A stretch of DNA of 64,000 bases from Saturnia japonica (lineage: Eukaryota > Arthropoda > Insecta > Lepidoptera > Saturniidae). The notes below the pieces were generated by a model that was given only the letters and a program-made list of their open reading frames with translations, ran no database searches and had not been told where the DNA came from. Location: the NCBI GenBank assembly GCA_033032175.1, contig CM065323.1, positions 1,116,001-1,180,000 on the forward strand, in the 5' to 3' direction. The position numbers and the translations under genes are program-made. Positions 10,767-20,712 of the stretch are shown one piece after another. Each line of letters begins with the position of its first letter. Within the stretch, counting starts at the first letter, position 1.

Positions 10767-11651
10767 TATTTTTTATTGAATGTAATTGTTATAAAAATTA
10801 TTTTGCGGTATAAAATACATTACGTAGGTATTCTTCTGATTATCATCGTCAACTTGATAAACAATGAGCAAGCAGCTATCTGTTTGGTTTCAGATGCTAG
10901 TAAATGGGACGAAAGTATTCTTATTATACCAAGTGACGTGTGTGTTGAAACAATTGCTAGTATCGAGAATGCTTGTTTAAGCAGTTGAAAGCATTGAGCA
11001 AAGATTGTGATCCTATCCTATCATTGACTAGTAAAAACGAAATTATATAAATATGTATGTTTATTTATTAACTCGCATTCCATAGATGTGCATTAAATAT
11101 GATATACCATAGGTGATTTATTATGAGGGGGTTGCTTGATAAATTGAGTTTGAATTGAATCGGACAGACATACCCCTGAACTCGAACGGTCGAGTACACC
11201 CTCGGGTTATTTCGGATTAGAAACGAAATACTCTACCGTAATGAACTTATTTTGTTTTGAACAATAAATTTTCTTTGAATTTGTTTATAATATATTAATG
11301 TTAGAATAATAGAAAATGACTAATAAGAATTTAATCCAAAACAACCAGCCCGGAGACTTAATATAGGTAAACAAGAAACAGACAAAATAATATATGAATA
11401 GCGGGGATCGGGGACACCCTCGACTTGCGGCAAACTAACTGCTACCGTACTATGAATGTAACATTATGCGCACATGTCACTTCTCATTCACAGAGATGAT
11501 GAGGAAACTAGTATGGTACCGTCGTATAGAAATCACCAGGCAGGCCTATCAGTCACGGGTCCACAATCCGACACGGGAAAGAATACCTTGTGGGAATTAA
11601 ACATGTGATGACTGTAAATCTGTTTTCCATTGTTGTCATCTATCTATACTA
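10767..11651. other. No recognised gene
   Basis: A 70-codon + frame (10776-10988) ends in a fairly protein-like stretch (ICLVSDASKWDESILIIPSD), but there is no family match, no start context and no splice sites that I trust. The rest is AT-rich. Confidence 0.35.
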
Positions 11652-12127
11652 TATCTATACAATTAATAAAACTGAAGTGTCTGTTTTTAATGTCAAAATA
11701 ACTACTTTTTACTAAATGCATATGAAAGTATATACGATACCTTTCACAAAACACCCATTTTTAATTTTTTTTTTCTTTGTCTGTCTGTTTGTTCCGGGTA
11801 ATCTCCGAAACGGTTGGACCGATTTGGCGGGACTTTCACTAGTAGATAGCTGAATTTATAAGGAGTAATTTAGGCTACTTTTATTTTATAAAAAGAATTA
11901 AGGTTCCGCACAAATAAAAAAAAAACAGGTCATGGTGAATCACTTCGGGCGCTTAAATGGCTTACGCTAAGTAAACCATAAGAGATATAGCAAATTAATG
12001 TACTAAGTAATTGTAGATATTAAAAAAGACCTTCAAAAAACTCTGGGGAGTATACATCTATCTCTAAGGAACACCCACAATAACCATTCTGTAGTCCACG
12101 TAAGCGAAGCCACGGGCACAGCTAATA
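11652..12127 (+). repeat. Interspersed repeat family B, copy 1
   Basis: Starts ATCTATACAATTAATAAAAC and contains GTTCCGGGTAATCTCCGAAA and CGGTTGGACCGATTT. It ends at GTCCACGTAAGCGAAGCCAC then GGGCACAGCTAATA. The same order is found at 30008-30512 (+) and 37853-38334 (-). The consensus end is close to GGGCACAGCTAGT, so this may be another Helitron-like non-autonomous family. Confidence 0.65.
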
Positions 12128-14154
12128 ATATAATAAAGCAGAAGAGATTTTTATTTGTTTATTTCTTTAAACACGCTAATCTTTGGAAGTACCCAGTCGA
12201 ATTCGAAAAATTCTTTTTGTGTATGATAGCCAGAAGAGTCATGAGGAATACTATAGGATATCTAGCTTTAAGCTACATCTCTCAGCTAGCCTTTATTGTC
12301 GATTTTTGTTAAGTAAGTCGGCACGCAAAGCGCACCCGAACTGCTTTGTCCGTGTGCGCTGGCGCAATGGTTAGTGATACGTAAATACAATGTTCTGTAA
12401 AAATATTGATCATTACATTTTAAAAATAGTCCGCGATACCATATGCTCATCTATTATTTATAAGCCGCAATCAGGCATATTGTGACAAAAAATTATTATA
12501 AAATTAAATAGTGATTTAGGCATAGCATATTAATCCTTACTAACGAAAGTTTCTCCATTGTTAGGACAATTTCATGAAGATAAACTTTCTCCTAACAGCA
12601 TGTTATTTGGACGCATAGTTTAGGAGATAATGGAAAATTAAAATAATTCGACACACAGTGCAGTGAAAACAGATATATATTCTAATACCACAAGGAAATG
12701 TTACTAAAAATATTGTCTATAGTGAAGTATGATGAATTATCAGTTAGTGATTGCATTTAAATTATACGCCGGTGAAAACGCGGGCACAGTTAGTAACTCA
12801 ATAAAATTCAGATGGACTATGTTTACATTTGAGTTAGTTTGCGAGTAAGAATTCATAAAAACAAATGAAAACTCTGTGTCCTTTTTTTGTTAAATCCCGT
12901 TACACTGCCTAAATCTATAGTTTTTTTCTTTTAGAATAAAGCATTGATGGCAAAAGTAAAAGATGTTTTATCATATTTGACCAAGTGAACATGGTACGAA
13001 CCCCCATATATAAGTTCCCCCGATAAAGTCCTAAATCATATTATCTAACTCCAAAAACCATCGACGATAATATTGTCTGAATATTTGGACTTAACAACTA
13101 TCTACTTCATGATTCATTTGTTACTGAATTATTAAATATTTGTTTATAAAAATAACAAGACATTATGCTCTAACCTATTTATTTAATATATTATTATTGT
13201 TATTATTGAATTATATAAAAATAAATAAAGACAATTTACTGAAAGACATTTCCAACTGAAACAAGACACTGAGTTACTTTCAAGGCGCCATTAAAAAAGT
13301 TTTACTGCAATAAAAAAAAGATATTTTATGTAGTCATAAAAAAACTATGATCGTTTCATATAACTTTTTGTATTTAACATTTATAAATGACTCTCTGAGT
13401 TTTGAGGCCAAGTTATAACACATATATTTTACTCGGGATCAATCTAGAGAATGGATTTACAAACATCAATTAATTATTCGCTGTAGGAACCTACAGCGGA
13501 CGATTGTGAGTAAAGTCCAACTATTTTCCCTAGTGTGTACAAAATGCTTTAAAAATAGAAATCGGTTTAATTGAGATAAGTCAACCATGTCGGTTTCAGG
13601 AATAATTAAAAAAAAAAAACAAGCAATAAAAACATTTCTATCAAACTTCTACACGATGTTCTCCAATCTCGTTACACTCCCTCAGCAGTATAACGTAACG
13701 ACATCATGTCAAGATAATTTAAGTCGAGCAGTTTGTAAAACACATTAAAACAATTATAAGACCACGGACAACGATCCACGAGGACTGATTTACACGATTA
13801 TTGTTGTAGTAAATTAAAGGAATAAACGAACGGACTTTTTACGAGGCTCGCCGTGTCCGCACAGCTTTACGAGTCACCGCGTTCCTACGCACCAAGGGAC
13901 GTTCACTTCTCCTTGTTTATTTATATAATAGTGCATTGTGAATCATTCAAATTTGAAATAATTATAATAATTAAATTTTAATCTTAGTAAGTCTGGTTTA
14001 GAATGTAAGAAATCCATATTTTTCTATATATCGTAAGCTAGTACAATACGGTTTTGCATGACACGATATTTGTTATTCCTCTAGTCTTATATTATAATGT
14101 ATTTGACAGTATTTATAGCGATGCTAACCTATTTTTTTTAATCATTATTTTCAG
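12128..14154. other. No recognised gene; presumed intron
   Basis: AT-rich. 12130-12180 repeats part of family D. 12410-12800 resembles 28010-28400 loosely ('GTCCGCGATACCATATG' against 'GTTCGCGATAGCATATG'). A perfect 9-bp hairpin lies at 13479-13498. A CpG-containing block at 13790-13915 is open to interpretation but has no frame I recognise. It directly precedes the neurobeachin PH exon. Confidence 0.4.
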
Positions 14155-14272
14155 GTCCTGAAATATTGTGAGCATCTCCACGGCAAGTGGTACTTCAGTG
14201 AGATAAGAGCGATATTCTCACGCCGATATCTTCTCCAGAATGTCGCCATCGAACTGTTCCTTGCTAGCAGAA
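14155..14272 (+). CDS. rg: Neurobeachin/rugose-family protein, PH-domain exon a
   Basis: Acceptor TTATTTTCAG precedes this 118-nt exon; donor GTAAGT follows. Phase 0 at the start, phase 1 at the end. It reads [20 protein letters not shown] then [19 protein letters not shown]. The '[28 protein letters not shown]' block is diagnostic of the PH-like domain just before the BEACH domain in neurobeachin and LRBA (Drosophila rugose); other BEACH proteins differ here. The family consists of very large scaffold proteins in vesicle trafficking and protein kinase A anchoring, important in neurons. Only this piece and the next exon are seen, so the protein is mostly outside the window or in exons I could not find. 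Ortholog assignment is by motif only. Confidence 0.85.
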
Positions 14273-14515
14273 GTAAGTTTTTCCTCGATCGCCGTAGATT
14301 TATGTTTTCCTGTTATTTTGAGATTTTTTAACTCAGCTCTTTATTTCTCATACATTTTATTCCTTACAACTTACACACTATTTATTGTAAATAAATCAGA
14401 TTTTTATTGATTATGTTCGACTCCCCGACTCGCGTGTGAGTTTTTCCATTATGTTTAAAATCGATGTCATAGTTTTTTAGAACATATTTCTCTATTATAC
14501 TTATCTCATTTCCAG

Positions 14516-14618
14516 CGTCGATATTCTTCGCGTTCCCCGACCAGGCCACGGTCAAAAAGGTGATCAAAGCTCTTCCCCGTGTCGGAGTGGGCATCAAGTA
14601 TGGCATACCACAGACAAG
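14516..14618 (+). CDS. rg: Neurobeachin/rugose-family protein, PH-domain exon b
   Basis: Follows a 243-bp intron. Acceptor ATCTCATTTCCAG, donor AAG|GTGAGT. Its 103 nt start in phase 1, exactly completing the A left by the preceding exon (Thr), and end in phase 2. It reads [20 protein letters not shown] then [13 protein letters not shown] and a split Arg. 'FPD-x-ATVKKV-x-x-x-LPRVGVG-x-x-x-G-x-PQ' is the end of the neurobeachin PH-like domain; in relatives the next residues begin the linker into BEACH. Frame, splice sites and family order agree across both exons and no stop or frameshift is present, so these look like live exons rather than a processed copy. The next exon should start with the rest of an Arg codon. 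Confidence 0.87.
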
Positions 14619-15489
14619 GTGAGTGCTTAGCAATTTAGCAATTTTAGTCTTTGATACTAGCCAATATTTTTTGGAGAATATAAACGTACTACTAGCTCTA
14701 TCTAGCGTAAAACTATAAAGCTAGATCATATACAACAATTACTAACATGTTTTATTCACAAATTGTAGGTAGATAATTGACTAATGATTTCTATTTAATG
14801 CTAGTATAGCCATCTATCGAGAAAAGTAAGTACTAAATAGCGTCGGTCGCAGCTACAGTGTCCGTGCTAGAAATAAATACTTTCTACAATAATGAGTTCA
14901 AAAATGAATTATAGATGCCGTTAATGGTATTTATATTTTCGTGTTACAGATGTAATAGTTACTTTTCCCTTGGTTTTATGAGATGTTAGCCCTAAATAGC
15001 AATAAGTCGGTCGTGTATAATTGTAATTTTAATCAATTGTATGACAAATATGATTTTTTATTACCAATTTTTCTAACTAGACTCAGGGCCGGACCTAGAT
15101 TATAAGGCGCCCTCCAGCAAGTAGTATGAGTTCAGCGCCCCTAATGAAATGTATATATTTTTTAATCATTTAAATTGAACATTTTTATGTATGGATTAAT
15201 TTTTTTAATGATAAAATAAATGTAAGCAAATTCATAAACAGGGTAGGAAATTATGCCATCCGTTTTTAAAACATATACTATTTATAAACATACTATTTAT
15301 TAAAATTTGAATTTTATTTTTTCATATTTATAAAATTATCAATTATAAATAGTTTTAATATCTAATGAATCGCAAATATCATTTCCAACTGAAACTAAAT
15401 TAAAATTGCCAAGTTTTCTTTGTAACTTTGGTGCTCGCAAGTAATCAGTTTAAGTGTTCAAAATGACCTTATTTCATACAACTAAGGAA
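14619..15489. other. No recognised gene; intronic
   Basis: Intron downstream of the PH exon. AT-rich, without a clear repeat; no BEACH-domain sequence is visible. Confidence 0.45.
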
Positions 15490-15725
15490 ATAAGCGTACG
15501 GATCGCCTTATAGTAAATGGCTACCTTAGCACATGGACGCTTGTAATACCATATGAACCAATAGCGCTTTGCCGACCTTGAACCCCATACACCACCCCAA
15601 GCAGCTCTGGAAGGACTGGAAGCTCTACTCACCGCAGTAACACAGTACACACTTATTTGCCTGTAATCTTTTTTCCCAAATAGAGAGAAATCTCCAAGTA
15701 AATTTTTCTGTCCACCTTTCTTGTC
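15490..15725 (+). repeat. Interspersed repeat family E5, copy 1
   Basis: One of four copies of a family beginning near 'AAGCATACGGCCCGCCTGAT' (here GTACGGATCGCCTTATAGTA), with GCGTTGCCGA-like, CTACTCACCGCAGTAACACA, GAGAAATCTCCAAGTAAATT and a CCTACCTC-type end. The others are at 22130, 23520 and 51355. Non-coding; probably a SINE or LINE 3' piece. Confidence 0.6.
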
Positions 15726-15764
15726 CTATTTCATTTAGGCCCTAACAAATCACACTTATGTTAG

Positions 15765-15850
15765 TTAAACCGCTATTACCGCACCGGTTTAGGAAACATC
15801 CTAAGTCATTGAGAAGAGTCAGCAAGTAATTCGAGCGGGTTTACCAGTAT
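15765..15850 (-). repeat. Jockey-like LINE 3' fragment
   Basis: 'CCGGTTTAGGAAACATCCTA' followed by GTCATTGAGAAGAGTC matches the 3' region found at 52970-53030 ('CCGGTTTGGAAAACATCCCA', 'ATCGAGAAGAACCTGAC'). A short, old fragment. Confidence 0.5.
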
Positions 15851-16239
15851 TTTCCTCTAATTTTTTTTTAATACGAATATTTTTTAAGTATTTTTTAAAT
15901 TGACCCTTTTTTAATACATATAAACTTTAGCCCCTGAACCTCTCAGTACATGTAATATTAATAAGCAACACTGTAATAACAAACTATTTATATGTAATTT
16001 AGTGTAATTTAAAATAAGGCTTACTTTGTTATTATAGTACATAGTTGCATTTGCAAGTGCAACTTTTTTCATGGCAATTTTTAATGTTTAATATTATAAA
16101 AGCACCCACTTAAAAAGAGGTGTGGACCAAAGAGTCCGCAGATTTGCCTTCTTAGAAATAAAAAATCCTCTCAGTACAAAACAGTAGAAACAGTATAACA
16201 TTATACTATGCAAGTAGGTATGCGAAATAGCATAACATA

Positions 16240-16870
16240 GGAGTGGCAATGTGTAATGACGTACGCAGCGCGAATGCAGCAGAGCTTAAACTCCCTGCCA
16301 AAGCTTTAAAATGTGGAGCCCATTGTAATTATGCATCAAGTGTGATGCCTAGAAATATAGTATTATTAACTAAGTCCACTTATTTCCCTTCTATCTTGGT
16401 ATTACTATCAGCAAGTTTCACATTAGGCAGGGCAAATCTGATACATTTGGTTTTGTTTATATCTAACCCGCCACCTCAAATATTCTACTTCTGTGGGAGC
16501 TAGAGGTTCCCCTTTCTCCTTCGTACATCGGTTTACGGTGGCGAGCACTTCCGCCTCAAACTCCTGATTTGGGGAGCCAGCGAGAGTGAAAATCGCTCCC
16601 GTGATACCGATCGACAGCTATAAGACAACGGTCGAATAGCTCCCGAAGCTCTCCCTCATGTGGTCCAATGTTATATTAATGTTAAACACCATCCGAGCCA
16701 GATGTCCTCCGCTTATAGCACTGAGGAAAATATTCCCACGACCCTCTCCAGCAACCCACCTGGACGGTCTCCGTTATAGTGAGGGGGGGGGGCAAGGGCT
16801 GTCTAGCGTACTGAGCGTAATTTGGCAATGCACCCTTAACAACCCCTCGGAACATAGAGTTATAATGCGG
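16240..16870 (-). pseudogene. Non-LTR reverse transcriptase fragment, degenerate
   Basis: Between about 16480 and 16240 the - strand reads INKTKCIRFALPNVK, LADSNTKIEGK, a stop, then VDLVNNTIFLGITLDA, a stop, LQWAPHFKALAGSLSSAAFA. The 'KT-x-x-x-x-F ... T-x-FLG-x-T-x-D-x-x-LQW-x-x-H' pattern is the region C-terminal to the YxDD box of CR1/Jockey-like reverse transcriptases. Two stops replace coding residues. The stretch 16500-16870 is less AT-rich and has - strand pieces such as GAIFTLAGSPNQEFEAEVLA that may be other parts of retrotransposons; that part is uncertain. Confidence 0.55.
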
Positions 16871-17399
16871 TGGTCTATTTTAAGTAGATTTAGAATAATA
16901 AATATTTACAATGATAATCGAAGATTAAATTATTGGTTGGTTGTGAAGGAATTCGGCGCCACTCATTTTGACTGCAGTGCAGATTTTGCGTTCATAAATA
17001 ATAATTTATTTGTCTGAATTCTTCTACAAACATATTCAGATTAAAACATTTATTGTGAAATTAATCTATCTATCTTTAATGACTGCTCCCGTGGATGGCA
17101 TGTATGCCAATTTTTACGTACATTTGTGTTACCTGAAGTGCCCAAGGGTTAAACCATTTTCTTACTGGAGTAAGCAGACATTATACTATTCTTCTAACTT
17201 GTCTACGTGGACTAGGGTACAGTCAACATATTGAGAAGACTATCGGTCGTATATAATTGACCGTGTAGTCTCACTGCGTATTATGAACGGTTTGTGTCTC
17301 GAACATTTTTTTTAAATGTTTGTAATTTAAACGTTTGAGCACAATATCACTTTAGATGTTAAGTTACGATGTAGTCTTATTTATTATAACACACCACAC
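16871..17399. other. No recognised gene
   Basis: AT-rich. Short + strand open frames are present but without recognisable motifs or splice sites. Confidence 0.4.
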
Positions 17400-17475
17400 A
17401 TAAAGTGGCTGGCTCTCGAGGGCATCTAGCGGAACACACCTTTAGGAGCTTGTGGACAGATTTTCAACTGTGATA
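17400..17475 (-). repeat. SINE fragment
   Basis: 'CATCTAGCGGAACACACCTT' and 'TGTGGACAGATTTTCAAC' correspond to the middle of the SINE copy at 58240-58280 ('GTTTAGCGACAGATTTTCAA'). Confidence 0.4.
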
Positions 17476-17499
17476 GATACCATAGATCCATATTCATAT

Positions 17500-17772
17500 T
17501 ACAAAAGCGGTTAATTCGAGCAATATACAACATAAGACCTCACGAATCACTAAAGAACAAGTTCCAGGAATTTATAATAACATGTTAACTTTGCCCTCCC
17601 AAAACATTATTGATAATTTAATATGTATTCGTAAAAACTTTAAAAAGCTAGGATTTGTTAAAGAACAGCACAGTTTTAATACTAGAAATAGACGGTAAGT
17701 GTTAGGTTCTATAATAAGATCCCGAAGCACATTACTGATTTACCAGACAATACGTTCAAGGACCATGTCAAG
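17500..17772 (+). pseudogene. Jockey-like LINE ORF2 C-terminus
   Basis: Reads AIYNIRPHESLKNKFQEF, then a shift and IIDNLICIRKNFKKLGFVKE and QHSFNTRNR. It continues with bases matching the C-terminal '(D)LPDNTFKDHIKQVL' segment of the copy at 52915-53390. This is the end of a LINE reverse transcriptase protein. It stops where the SINE at 17773 begins, which suggests the SINE was inserted into or next to this LINE end. Confidence 0.6.
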
Positions 17773-18060
17773 CCTCGTTAGCCTCGTTAGTCTAGTGGTC
17801 GTAAGCATGACTGCTATGATCGAGGTCCTGGATTCGATTGCCAGGTCGAGCAAAGTGTTATTTGGTTTTTCCTATGAAATTCTCAGTAGCAGCTCAGAGA
17901 TTGGCTTCGTGCCTGATTAATGGCAATAGGCTCGCCCCCTATATTACATGGGACCTGGAAACATACTCGGCGAACTGTGGGTGTACATATTAGTACACCT
18001 CTGCCTAACCCTTCGGGGAATACAGGCGTGATGGTATGATGGTACGGTAGTAGTGTTTGA
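17773..18060 (+). mobile_element. tRNA-derived SINE (type 1), copy 1
   Basis: Internal Pol III promoter boxes are visible: A box TAGTCTAGTGG (17790 region) and B box GATTCGATTGC (17831 region), with tRNA-like spacing. The body shared with 22774-23026 includes GCAAAGTGTTATTTGGTTTT, GCCTGATTAATGGCAATAGG, and CTGCCTAACCCTTCGGGGAA to GCGTGATGGTA. The head carries a short duplication of GTTAGCCTC. Confidence 0.75.
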
Positions 18061-18124
18061 CGTACATATGGTCCTTCTTAGGGCCTAAAATGAATAATAA
18101 ATTTTTTGATTTCGATTTTGTTTT

Positions 18125-18200
18125 CATCACCATGTTTTCCTTCACCGAAAGCTAAGGATAACTATTGGATTCGAACGCACGTCGATCGATATGATGTCAT
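18125..18200 (-). repeat. SINE type 2 head fragment
   Basis: On the - strand this reads tRNA-like B box GCGTTCGAATCC followed by CTTAGCTTTCGGTGAAGGAA, the head of the SINE at 47865. Confidence 0.55.
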
Positions 18201-19543
18201 ATTATCACGTTTCTAAAGAGTCATCATCGATTAAAAAAAAATGTGACACATTGAAACAACAATAAAAATCAACACAATTATTTTATTCATTCAGTCATTC
18301 ACGGTAATACTAACTACAATATGAATTCACATATAAGTATATTTCAGTTATAACATTATATACCTAATATACATATTATTTTTATATACATTTAAACAGT
18401 CATAGCGCCCTGTTAGCTCTTACGAATTAATACAATTAAATTACTACTACATAAACTTGACAATAAATAATGTATCTCACCAAATATATATTATGCGCTT
18501 TCTATTCCTACGGAGTAAAATGACAATCACTATATAGTAGTTACTTTCAAACTTTAAAATAATGTTTCCACATTTATTTTTGTAGTGTTGTGCAACCGTA
18601 TATTTTTTCAGTACAATTATTTGAATCGTAAGATTTTAAATACTGCATTGAAGCTTTTTATTTATTAATTGAAATATTTTGTGTTATTCGTTACACCATT
18701 ATCATTACATAATTAAAAAAAACTATATACCATGGCGAACAACTGCGAAAAAATATTAAAAAAAGAACGCTTTGGTTGGCCAATAAGAGATGCGAATTTG
18801 TCTCCCTTATTCGGTTCTCGTATTTGAAGGTTCAATGTTTTTTGAAAAAGACTTTCCAATAGGTATATATATAATATCTTATATGGTTCTACAATTAGTA
18901 CCTATTGGTGACATTACTATTTTAAAAACACAATAAACTAGCAACAAATGATATGTCATTTTGCTCTGTGGGAAAAAACGCACTATACGTAGTAAAAATG
19001 TTGGCTCAACACAGACGTTTATAATATAAATTTCCTTTCATTGAAGAAAACACTTTTAAAATAAAAAAGGTTGCTTTAAACTTTAACCGTTTAGAATAAA
19101 AAATTTGCGTTTATCGTATCTCTTTACATTTTTAATAAATCTTACTAATCCCTTTTACCAAAGGGATAAATTTATGCTTAATAATATAGTTATAAATATT
19201 ATAATTTGTATGCTGTATTTATTACATTAACTTATATTATGGAATGTAAAACATAATTAAATTAAACATTAAATTATATAAAATAATAACTTGGACATAT
19301 AAATAATACTGATCACAAAACAAATAGTATAAAAATAATTGAACCTACTTTCGATTAAATTATTATTATTAAACAAATTCATTGGTTTTCATATAAAACT
19401 AAAGTTTGCTTGAAGATCGTTTAGAGATATTTCCAAGCAAATGGATAACAAATATATAAATAAACTTAACTAACACAGCGTGAAATAAAATCGGTAACTA
19501 ATTGCAACAGTCAAGTACTAGGCTTACATGAAAGTCCAAGAGA
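18201..19543 (-). other. Probable 3' UTR and downstream of sugar transporter
   Basis: Immediately follows the transporter stop on the - strand. AT-rich and without coding frames. Several AATAAA poly(A) signals occur on the - strand, e.g. at 18282-18287 and around 18660. Which one is used cannot be told from sequence. Confidence 0.45.
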
Positions 19544-20712
19544 TTATTCGCAATGTATTGAAATTTTCCTACAGCTATCCTGCGTTTTCAAATGCGGCTT
19601 GAACTCGTCGCTTTTTTCTAAAGACACAGCCGCCCCTGCACTATGACGCCTTTGTACCGGCCTCCCTTCTTCTATACTATATTGTTTCTCTTTACTATAA
19701 CCCGACTCTGCTGGATCTAAATCCTTTTTGTCATCATCGAACTCTCTCATGATCTCAGTCAAAGTCTTCCCTTTCGTTTCTGGTAGGAAAAACAAACAGT
19801 ACGCTGCTCCGAGCATCGCAAAAATGCCGAACAGGTACAGAGTTCCATTGCTCGTTAATAAATTTTCCAACTGAGGGTAAGTTTTTATATTGAAGAAGAT
19901 TAAGACGTAAGCACAGCAAGAGGTCGCTCCTGACATGACACCTCTGATATCCTGGGGGTATAACTCGCCGGACATTATCCAGGGCAGCTGTAGGAATCCG
20001 ACCATGCTAAATGATACATGTAGTAAGACGCAGGCCAGTTTGACGATAGGAGGTCCTTTAAGGCTATCGCATACAGCTGCTCCGAGCATCGCGACGCCTA
20101 ACAGAAGTCCTGATACCGTTGCTAGGGTCTTCCTTTTGAAGCTGTTGATCAGACAAGCACCCACGGCGCCCATAAACACCCGAACACCACCAACTATAAT
20201 GGAGGCTGTGAACTCGTTGACGCTGGTACCTACAGACTTGAAGAAGTCGACTGCGTAATACAAAATTATATATATTCCGGACATCTCTTGGAATATGAAG
20301 AAGACGATTAGCACCGTGAAAGGTTTCAGGACGTTCTTCCTCTTGAATAGGCCGAGTTTTTGTCTGAACGTCATGGTTTCATCGGTTTTCCGGTCTTTGG
20401 TGAACTCCATTAGCTCTTGCTGTGCGGTGCTATTGTTCTGCCTCAACCAAAACATAGCGTTGTAGGCTTCTTTCATTTGCCCCTTGGAGGCTAACCAGAG
20501 AGGCGATTCAGGGACGAAGTACATAAGGAAGGGTGTGAGAAGCGAGAAACTGGCGCATATGGCCGCCACTTTTCTCCAGTGCACGAAAGCGCCCAGTGAG
20601 TAAACTATGAAAATACCTGTCGATACTAGACCGGGACCCAGGGCGCTCAGGACGCCTCTCTTATCTGGAGTCGTTATTTCTGCTACGTATATATAGGCTA
20701 CTGTCGACATAC
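19544..20712 (-). CDS. Sugar transporter exon 4 (TM4-TM12 and tail)
   Basis: Last coding exon, 1169 nt. Acceptor TATTTTTCAG on the - strand; the first two bases GT complete a Gly codon begun in exon 3, giving ...GMSTVAYIYVAEITTPDKRG. It holds the second half of the N-lobe, the intracellular loop (KRKNVLKPF region), the whole C-lobe and the cytosolic tail ending in KISIHCE. No stop or frameshift. It is less AT-rich than its surroundings, as expected for a live exon. Confidence 0.92.

Noticed and set aside
16243..16503. 86-codon + frame as a gene
   Set aside because: The opposite strand encodes a degenerate reverse transcriptase here, which explains the open frame.
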